This document shows, piece by piece, positions 10,522 through 18,338 of a stretch of 20,259 nucleotides of DNA (position 1 is its first letter; every line of letters begins with the position of its first letter). The notes below the pieces were generated by a model. It had not been told where the DNA came from, did not search any database, and saw only the letters and a list, made by a program, of their open reading frames with translations. The DNA lies in contig QAXH01004804.1 of assembly GCA_004335635.1 (NCBI GenBank), positions 517-20,775 on the forward strand, written 5' to 3'. This DNA comes from Chloromonas sp. AAM2. Its lineage: Eukaryota; Chlorophyta; Chlorophyceae; Chlamydomonadales; Chlamydomonadaceae. Both the position numbers and the translations under genes were made by a program.

Positions 10522-10637
10522 AAACCGCATAGCAGTGTTAAGGCGATTCAGAGCGATTCCTATTCTACTCTATCCTACACATACACCAAAGCTGAATCAT
10601 TTTCCAATGAAATGTACGTTAGAGTGCTATGCAGTTT
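10522..10637. repeat. Imperfect inverted repeat
   Basis: AAACCGCATAGCAGT near 10522-10536 is the imperfect reverse complement of AGTGCTATGCAGTTT at 10623-10637 (two mismatches). A nested pair, GATTCAG at 10545-10551 and CTGAATC at 10592-10598, extends the symmetry. The element could fold into a hairpin of about 115 nt. It may be a MITE remnant or a fortuitous palindrome just upstream of the small ORF. Confidence 0.4.
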
Positions 10638-11042
10638 CACCTCCGAGCCACCAGGACAATTACTGCTTTGTCCACATAGACCGAACGGCCTCGTAGCAGC
10701 GCAGGTATCACAAACGTGTAAAACAAGAGTCATTAACAATTTGAACGTTATAGTGAGGCTGGTTTACAGTTAGATTGGCTTGAAACCATTGCAGCTACGC
10801 TCCACAAGGCCAATGAAAACGCATAAACACCGACACGCTGATGAGGCCATGGTTGTGCCGGCCAGTGATGCTAGACCGGCTCCATCTCCGAACGGCCTAG
10901 TGACCTTGGCTGTAAGTGAGATGGCACCCCATGGTGGGTCTGTTAACCACTACTTGGTTGAAAATTGTTGTACGGTACCTAACCAGATGCTTCCCGTTCA
11001 ACCTACAAGTGAAGGGGATTTGGTCCCGTGTCAAATGTCACA

Positions 11043-11074
11043 CTGTCCTGATTCAGCTCTGTCCTGATTCAGTT
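11043..11074. repeat. 16-bp tandem duplication
   Basis: CTGTCCTGATTCAGCT is followed at once by CTGTCCTGATTCAGTT, with one mismatch over 16 bases. This is a clear two-copy tandem repeat in non-coding sequence. No function can be inferred. Confidence 0.7.
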
Positions 11075-11274
11075 ACCATGGTTGTGGAACCATCCTGTTC
11101 TTACTGCGTCCACCCAGTCCATGTCATCCAAGGTGTCCGAGTCATTCTCTTACCTGTCCAACAAGTTGGGAGCACATGAATATACAGGCGAGCAGCCCAG
11201 ACTCTGAGTATGAGTACTACAAAGCCATGCGTCAAGCAGGTCAGTTGCAAAGAACCAAAGCTATTGGGCTAAGT

Positions 11275-11325
11275 TCCCCGAAAACTTCCTTCCCGAGTGC
11301 TTCCCCCGACCAACTCCCCGAAAAC
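11275..11325. repeat. Direct repeat TCCCCGAAAAC, 40 bp apart
   Basis: The 11-mer occurs at 11275-11285 and 11315-11325. Related TTCCCGAG and TCCCCCGAC words lie between, giving a degenerate CCCCGA-rich array. It lies in the presumed 3' flank of the coiled-coil gene. Confidence 0.5.
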
Positions 11326-11357
11326 GAACTAAACAACAGTGTGTATGTTGGCGTGGC

Positions 11358-11362
11358 TTACA
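11358..11362 (-). terminator. Candidate UGUAA poly(A) signal of the coiled-coil gene
   Basis: The plus-strand ttaca reads TGTAA on the coding strand, about 112 nt downstream of the stop at 11474. The distance and motif match the usual chlorophyte arrangement. Confidence 0.4.
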
Positions 11363-11473
11363 ACAAGCTGTGCTTCATACGAGGCTGACCTGTGATCACA
11401 CAACGGTCCTTTTTTCTGCTACCTCGAACTCACACCAGCCTTTTTGAACTACTGCTGCTGCTTCACTACTGCT

Positions 11474-14400
11474 TCACTGCAGAGCGCCTTTGAGCATGCC
11501 CTTGCGGCCGAGCTCGTGAGCCTGTGACGTGAGATCCTGTTGTGCCTTCGCCCGCGCATCCATGCCATTCACTTCCTCTGCAACTGCCTTGAGCACGTTT
11601 TCGGCCATGTCATTGCTGTTGCTAGTGATCAGCCCTTGAAGCTGATCCAGCCGCTCCTTGGAAGTCTTCACGGCACCAGTGTTTCCTGAATCACTGGCTG
11701 CCTTGATCTGGGCACTCAATGAGGTCTGGATGGCTGCCTGGTCCCCTAGTACGGGCTCCTGGGTGTCCCCTTGCCTGTTTGACAGGGACGCCTGAGCAGC
11801 GCCCACGGATGCTTGTCTGCCTGCCTTCCTTTCAAGCTGGGATGGCTGGGCATCGCCCAGGGATGCCTGCTGGGCTTTGGCCAGCCTCGCCTCCTCCTCA
11901 ATCTCGTCTACAGGCTTCTCGCCTTCTTCATCATGCGCCTCATCCTCCTTTTGCAGACTGGAGGTCAGCTGCTCATCTTGAACCACCTCCATAGCTGGGT
12001 GGTGGTTCAGGCTGTCGATGGCACTCTGCTGGAATTGCATGGCCCCTGCTGTGCTGCTGCCCGTTGCTTGAGAGATGGTGGTGGCTCTGCTTGCTGCCTG
12101 AGCTGAGCTGCGTCCTGTGCTGAGCTGTGCTGAGGACGCCTGCTTGGAGTCATCTGACTTGCCTAGGATGATGTCGTCAGTGTCCTTCAAGAGCAATGCG
12201 GCGTCCGCCAGGGCAGCGTTGTGCGCCTTTGCAACTGCCTGGGAGACGACGTGACTGCCGGGGAGCCTGTGGTGCACGGGCAGGCACAGCAGGAGTGAGG
12301 GAGAGTTGGTGTGCAGTGCGGAGGCGGCCGGGGTAAACAGGGCTTGGCAGCACCGTGCCCGGCAAGAATGTACAGCAAAGCAAGTGGCACATAACACAGG
12401 TGCTTGCAGTGTACTGGACAGATTGCAAAGCACGGCAGAGGGGAGAGTAGTTAACTGCTGCTGAGCATATGATAGGGCATTCCAGGTGCAGGAGCACGAG
12501 TGTTCAGGCCACAAGGTGTGACGTTTGGAACACAATGCACGGATTGCCAGCGGGCACGGTGGCCAAGGATGCAAACTTGGGATGCTACTCACAGTTCGCC
12601 CTCCGTGTCATGGCCCGGAACCACGTCCACATCCTGGCCCAAGCTGTCTCGCAGCTTGGCACCCGTGCGTGCAGCAACATCCTGGTTTGATGCTGATGCC
12701 AGTGATGGTGATGACCTCAGCTCCTTCTGCCCTGATGATGAGCCTTGGTTTGTGGTGCCTGCCGCTGTGATCCCATGCACCTCCTTGCTGTTCCAATCAT
12801 TGACCACTCCATCAGATGGTAACACTGACTGGGCTGGCTTGGTGGTCGCAGTGACCTTTGTCACGTCATCATTTGTGGTTGCGGCCGTGGACGCCTTGGA
12901 TGGCTTTGAAACCGCAGTCTGGCCTGAGTTGGCGGTGGCAGGCTTGGTGGTGGCAGTGGAGTCATTCGTAATGCCATCATCATCAGTGCTGGTGGCCGGC
13001 ATGGCAGTGACAGTGGCCTTAGACTTGGCACTTGTCACAACAGTGGGGGCGATGGAGAGGGCGTTGATGGCGGCGGTAATGTCAGCCGTGGCGTCTGCCA
13101 CAGTCTGGCCAAAGGTGTCGGGCATGCTCTCCACCTTGGCCTTGAGGGCGACATGGTCCTTCTCAAGGTTCTGCAAACACAGCAACGGAATGCCATGAAC
13201 GGATAAGGGTGACAATGGCCTTACAGGGTCAGATGAATGCAAGAAGTTATGCAATTTCTCATGGTGTGCTGCGGCTGAAACACCATGTGCAGCAGCCCGA
13301 GGATTCCGTATCCAGACTGCACGCTTCAGGTACACGTGTTCATGCATTGAGCTGCCATATTGCCACTTGAGTGCATCGGGCTGGTTGACAGACGTGCATG
13401 TAACAAGGATAAGTATGCACAGGCCTCCGCCCCATGCACAGAGGGTGCCTATGAGCCAGCGCACCTGAATTGCATCCTGCAACGTGCGTACACTCTCGTC
13501 AAGCCGCAGGCTCACAATTTTGGCTTTGGATTGCGCCTGCGCACGTTCAAGAGCACAGGCAGTGCTCAACCAAAGCTTGGCCACACACACTGTTTGACGA
13601 CAGTATACTTTTGCTCTATAGTTTTGGAGGTGAGCAGCCCACGCTTATCGCAATGGTGTGCAGGTGACACATGGGTCGTACATCAGTCAAACAGCTATCG
13701 CCACCTGATACGGAAGTTGTCAGTATGTGGCCATGCAGGAGGGAAGCCACAGCAGCTTGTGATTGCGCATGGGTGGAAATCTCGCAAGGTGGCCTGTTCC
13801 ATACCCGCTCACCTCGTTAGCTGTCAGTTGGGCTGACAGTCCCTGTCCGTCTGCACTGTTCTTCACATCCTTGGCAGCCACCTTGACGGCAGCCACAGCC
13901 GAGTCAAGGGACTTGAGCTGTGCATTCAGCTGCAACACATGCAAGCAGGGCGGGGATTGAAACATGTCTGTCCCCAAAGATGCTAATCTAGTCCTCAAAG
14001 CTGCTAAACTGTGGATGGCGGTGTAAGATTTAAGTGTACCAATGTTCAGGAAGTTCAACATTTGTAATCCTGAGCAGTTGGAATGATCGACATGCCTGCC
14101 CAAAGCTATAAAGGCCAAGGGAGTTGCTGTACCTTCTGAAGCTCTGTGGAGGTTGTCAGCTGATGCCGCTCGAGGCTTTCAGCCTGCATTACAAGGTCAT
14201 TGTCTCGTCTGTTCTTTGATAAGCTCGCTGTGGTTCATGATGCTTTACTGCACTCATTTCAAGCACTGTGTGGCACGGCAAGAGCACATGTGAGCATGGA
14301 CCTGACCGTTCCAAGCACGACCCAGCAAGGGCCCTCGTTGCCTGTCCCGGAAGTCAGCCATGCAGGGGCGCCCAATCTTGCACATAAGAGCTCAATATGC

Positions 14401-14720
14401 ATCGATATGTGCAAATTGCGCAATGGCGGGCGGGACCAACCTGTGATTCGACCACTGTTGCCAATGCACCAAGGCGCCTGGCCAACTCACTCGCTGCAGA
14501 TTACGGAGAGAATAAAAGCACGTCAATTCAAGACCGGAGATGCAAGCCAGACGTACGAGCAGTTTTGCTCGTATTGCGGACCTTGTGAATCCAGCTTTCC
14601 AATTCTCTCACTGTCGGCGTGCAACCTTTTCATTGTCCGGACGTTCAACCCCAGGAGAGTGACTCCTGCCGCTATGCACACAGCTAGAAATAGGCCAACT
14701 GGCACTGCAGGCTTCGACAT
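11474..14720 (-). CDS. Signal-anchored coiled-coil protein of unknown function
   Basis: The model is join of 14582-14720, 14441-14493, 14133-14183, 13813-13929, 12593-13170 and 11474-12266, all complement. It gives 576 residues with all five junctions in phase. ATG 14718-14720 is followed by a hydrophobic segment at residues 5-27 (AVPVGLFLAVCIAAGVTLLG) with Arg/Lys just after it. This fits a single N-terminal membrane anchor. Residues about 30-140 read as a coiled coil (SELARRLGALATVVESQ, then LKSLDSAVAAVKVAAKDVKN). Residues about 160-250 are Thr/Ala/Ser-rich with TATTKPA-type repeats, a possible linker or O-glycosylated stretch. The C-terminal 260 residues are polar, with QASLGDAQ-like repeats and further helical segments ending in KAVAEEVNGMDARAKAQQDL. 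I recognise no domain. The 14582 donor (GTCCGC) is weak but phase and helix continuity support it. An upstream exon joined at a TAG acceptor 21 nt before the ATG cannot be excluded. Confidence 0.75.
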
Positions 14721-15468
14721 AATGGTGGCAAATTGGGAGAACTACGGAGAAGTGTGTTCTGTAATTTACAGCATCGTCACCTGCCATGCAAGGAATGAGG
14801 ACACGTTTGAAGTTCAACCTGATGAGCTGACAACCGACAGGACAACTGTCGGAGTCAAGTCACACAACCACACGAAGCGATCACTGGCAGACAACAGGCA
14901 GTCTCTGACACAGAATGCTGCGCGGTGCGCGTCCGCGATAACTGGAACCGTCCTTTTTTTTCGCTCCTGTGCCGCTCCCCGGGTTCGGCTCGCACAATAC
15001 AGAGATCATGAAAGGTGATCCTTGACAGAAAACACCCCACACATGCTAGTGAAACGGGCTTGGTTCCCTCCCATCGTGCGACTCCCCATGCACAGGTGGG
15101 CATATCCGCCCTTGTGATGGCATCAGCACAAACTGCAGGCAGCAACACTTGCAGCTCAGCGAATTTGTCTGAAAGATCCTCTCCACCATTAGGCCGCTGC
15201 AACTTACCCGCCAGTTCGTATCATGCTGGTGACGGCACCTTGACCTAGGCTCGTCTGTAGGCCAGAGACATTGACTGAGCATTGATTGGCTCTTGCCCGC
15301 ATCTGATTCAACCAAGAGCTGAATTGAAACAGGAAGCAGTGCTTGATGGTTATTGGCTTTGCCAGCATGCTTTTGTCTCGTTAGTTCTCCCAGCCCTCAT
15401 CCTAGATCACTCATGGCCAAGCCCTCCTTTTTTTGCATTTCCTAGCGCTCACACTGCACTAGATACCA
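14721..15468. other. Intergenic region between the pirin and coiled-coil genes
   Basis: On the minus strand an open frame around 15100-15205 contains a protein-like stretch (GGEDLSDKFAELQVLLPAV). It lacks an ATG, its only plausible acceptor lies next to an in-frame TGA, and its donor is poor, so I do not call it an exon. A strong donor (GTAAGT) near 15210 on the minus strand has no partner I can place. The region should contain the pirin 3' UTR and the promoter of the coiled-coil gene. Confidence 0.4.
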
Positions 15469-17717
15469 TCACAACGGCTGGGCCATCTCCACCAGCAGGA
15501 AGTGTGCCCCATCCCTAAGCGCATCAATCTTCAGGGAGCTGCCAGCCTCTTTCGAGCTAAGGATTTTCGCACCATCCCGTGCACGCAACGGAACGTCATT
15601 CACGGCCATGTCACCTGCGTGGCACAAGACACCAACCAACACTTGGCGTACAAGGTCGGCGTACAACCATTGCTGCAGCTAGAGACTCCTATCATGACAC
15701 GACAAGGGCAATGCAGTCCAAATTCGTTTATGTACTCGCGGTAAGAAGTTCAGTGTGTGAGGGGCTGGGCCAGGCCACGTGAAGACCAGGCCACCAACCT
15801 TCAATGCAGACCGCGTACATCTGGCGGCCTGCGCCCAGCTCGACCTCCATGCTGTGACCTCCGTCGCTCTCTGACACGTACACGTTGGCATCCTGGTGCA
15901 GCCGGATGGAGCGCATGTTGTGCGCCGCCTGCCAAGCGGGAGGGTCGCGTGTGCCGCCCTGCGACATGCGCCAATCATCAAGCTGTGATTTGCATGCACT
16001 TTTCCGGCATTTTAAACTTTCATTCGGGCTTTTGCCATGTGTGCACAAACTTGCTTTCTGGCTCACTCACCGCCCTTTTAAGAAACAATTGCCTGCCACC
16101 CAATCACCGTTACCTGCCATCTACTCTATAGTCTGTACATGTATGATGAGAAACACTCTTGCCTGTGAACACTGTGATGCAACCCCTACTGTCGATAAGC
16201 TTACTCTGCATAACAGCCTTGTCATTGCCAGCAGAGCATGAGAAGGCACCCACCAGGATCTGCAGCAGCTTGTTGTGCCGGTCCGCCTTCTGGTATCTGT
16301 TACTGCCGTATTGAGGAGCGTGGCCCCGCTGGTCTGGCTGGATCCAAAGCTGCAGGAACCGACAAGTGCTGTCGCCGTCATTCATTTCCTGCAGACACCA
16401 TCAAAAGATCAGCAGGCATGTCAGAGGCAAGCCAGTGCCAGGGATTATTAGGAGTGTAAACATCAGTGACCAGGCATCATCATGAAGTCCCGCAACTGGG
16501 GCTGTGGGTGCCGGTCAGCAAGCCACTGGCTGTCATTGCCCCTAGAGTATCTGCGACCTGCATAGCATCCCACACCTGGCCTCTGCACACGGATGCAAAC
16601 GCGCCCCCCGTGTGTTGTCGTCCGTTTCTGTGTGTGTCACTGGCTCGAATCATCTAAACACACGTCTGTGCTGTGGTCTCATGCCCTCAGCCCGGCGTGT
16701 CTGACTCACCGAGTGCCTGACGCCCGTGCCCGCGCTCATGTACTGCACCGAGCCCCTAGGCAGCGCCTCACGCGTGCCCATGCTGTCTGCATGGCTCAGC
16801 TCCCCGTCAACCACGTACGTGAAGATTTCCATGTCGCGATGTGGGTGTGCCCTGCAACAAGGCATGGACCGACATGCAAGCAGCAGAGTTGGAGAAAGCA
16901 TTAAGCGACATGAAAACAGCAAAGGTGAAAATAGCTGGGATGATCTGATAACGTACAAGAACGTGCAACTACTGAGTGCAGAGATGGATGGAAGGTGCAG
17001 GCGCAATGTTAGAGTCATAACCAAGCCCGGGTGTTTGTCAAACTAACAGTGTCAAACCTGTGGAGCATGCGAATGTGTGGGGCCTGGTTCCACTCACGCA
17101 CAGCACCCCCTGCTTGATGTACTCTACAACTGCACTCACCCAAATCCAGCTTTTCCCTTGACCAGGTCATCGTTGACCACCCTTAAGGCGCCAAAGCTTT
17201 CGCGCTTGGGGTCATACCAGTCCGCAAAGGAGAAGTGGAAGCGGCTCTCCAGCCACCAGGTGGGCTTGGACACGTGCAATGCCTCTGCGCATAGGGACCA
17301 TCAGGCCACAGTGTCGCACGCACATGCTGATGAGAGGGGCGTTCAATACAGATGCAGGAGGCTGTTGAACCGAGCTGATACCCATGTCCAGTCGTGTGCA
17401 TGAGGCCAGGCTCTGACAACGTGTTGCTATGTATGTGCCAGAGCATTGTTCAAGCTAGGCTCTGGGTCACAAGTTGATGAAACTGTTTGCATGACAATGT
17501 GATGATGATGCATCTGCAGGTGTCGCCCAAACGTAGCCACAGAGCAGAAGACTGTGAGTATTACCTCAATTAATGCACACAGTGTGCTCATTGTAGTTTA
17601 AAAAGGATCGCGGGCCTGCCCAGGCATCTCACGAAGGCCTCTCTGTGCAATCCCAACCCTTGTCTTACCTTGACGGACGGGAGTGACGGTGGCCAATGGT
17701 GTAGTGACTGCCTTCAT
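15469..17717 (-). CDS. Pirin-family protein (YhhW-like bicupin)
   Basis: The model is join of 17669-17717, 17140-17284, 16710-16851, 16254-16388, 15799-15958 and 15469-15614, all complement. It gives 258 residues in six exons with every junction in phase, slightly longer than E. coli YhhW. Pirins are metal-binding bicupins; bacterial members and human pirin show quercetinase activity, and others act as redox-linked regulators. Hallmarks in order are ESRFHFSFADWYDPKRE, FGALRVVNDDLV, HPHRDMEIFTYVVDG, SHADSMG, GSVQYMSAGTGVRHSE, FLQLWIQPD, HQDANVYVSE and a C-terminal cupin strand HFLLVEM. The 3-His/1-Glu metal site is present as H67, H69, H111 and E113. E113 is the first codon of exon 4 while H111 is in exon 3. 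ATG 17715-17717 gives a short N-terminus and no transit peptide, so a cytosolic or nuclear location is expected. At exon 5 an alternative acceptor at 15982 would add eight residues in frame. The real substrate is unknown. Confidence 0.9.
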
Positions 17718-18228
17718 GGATGATGGAGCAGCAACTGATGACAAAGCTCTGATCGGAAAAGAAATGAACCTGCGGTGGCACACCAGCACAGCCCCGTTAG
17801 GTTAGCGTGCAACGTGGTGATGAGGGTTTACACAGGTTCTCCCTCTTGTTCAATCGCGCTCACGGTAGGAGCACCTGCCTAGGTGAAAGGCTGGAAGAAT
17901 GCGCAAACATAGAAGCTTTGGAGAAGGAAGCACTGATTGGTGTGTCCGATGCCGGCAATCTCACCTGTTGGAAATCGTATTCGGTCGCAAAAGCAAGTTG
18001 AGTTTGTTGTTGATCTGCATCTCCAAGCCAAGCCTTTATGAACTGTGCTGGAGGAGTCTGCGGAGACCACGTTGCAAGGTCGAAAACTGCTCCTTTGGGT
18101 GCTTCGGTACGTTTCGGCACTTTTACGTGATACGGCACCACCGACGCAAGAGTAGCAAATGGCCATCGCATAATGTCTGACGAGTATGAGCTGAATGGTG
18201 GAAAGGCGCACTTGCAGCAAAACGTCAT
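17665..18228 (-). CDS. Small hypothetical ORF overlapping the first pirin exon
   Basis: The model is join of 17965-18228 and 17665-17769, complement, giving 122 residues. Exon 1 starts at ATG 18226-18228 and ends CAG|GTGAGA. Exon 2 follows a CCACCGCAG acceptor in phase 0 and stops at TAA 17665-17667. That TAA lies inside the GTAAGA donor used by pirin exon 1. The protein is unrecognised: VKVPKRTEAPKGAVFDLATW and FIKAWLGDADQQQ in exon 1, SFVISCCSIIHEGSHYTIG in exon 2. An inner ATG at 18169-18171 is an alternative start. Without splicing, exon 1 would run on to a stop at 17860, also as a 122-codon ORF. The 17769 acceptor could instead join 5' UTR exons of pirin, making this region a non-coding leader. 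I rate the coding call as tentative. Confidence 0.33.
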
Positions 18229-18338
18229 TTGCTATTTGACCTAAAAGCGGCGACGCAATGCTTGTCATCCTGTTGGATTCCGGCAGTGTGCACTGAATGT
18301 AGCTGTGCTTATCACACCCGGATTGAGCCTACAGCTAG
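18229..18338. promoter_or_regulatory. Putative divergent promoter
   Basis: About 110 nt separate the candidate leftward ATG (18228) from the candidate rightward ATG (18339). If both starts are right, the two transcripts must share a bidirectional promoter, or their 5' UTRs overlap. I see no TATA box or other recognised element. This is inferred from gene placement only. Confidence 0.25.

Larger units (their letters stand above)
10471..11473. other. Intergenic region with small repeats
   Basis: This 1-kb stretch lies between the stop of the coiled-coil gene and the start of the small ORF upstream of CPN20. Open frames on the plus strand (about 10780-11067 and 11176-11388) are short and lack recognisable motifs or phased splice partners, so I leave them unannotated. 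The region carries an inverted repeat, two short direct repeats and a likely poly(A) signal, listed separately. Confidence 0.45.

Noticed and set aside
10780..11388. Two plus-strand ORFs of 95 and 70 codons
   Set aside because: I tested whether they could be exons of one gene, but found no convincing donor/acceptor pair joining them in frame. Composition is uninformative and the stretch contains tandem repeats.
15100..15205. Minus-strand exon-like frame (GGEDLSDKFAELQVLLPAV) upstream of the coiled-coil gene
   Set aside because: An in-frame TGA lies just before it, no ATG is available, and the only acceptor would leave an 11-nt intron after the nearby GTAAGT. A different upstream donor could rescue it, but I cannot show one.
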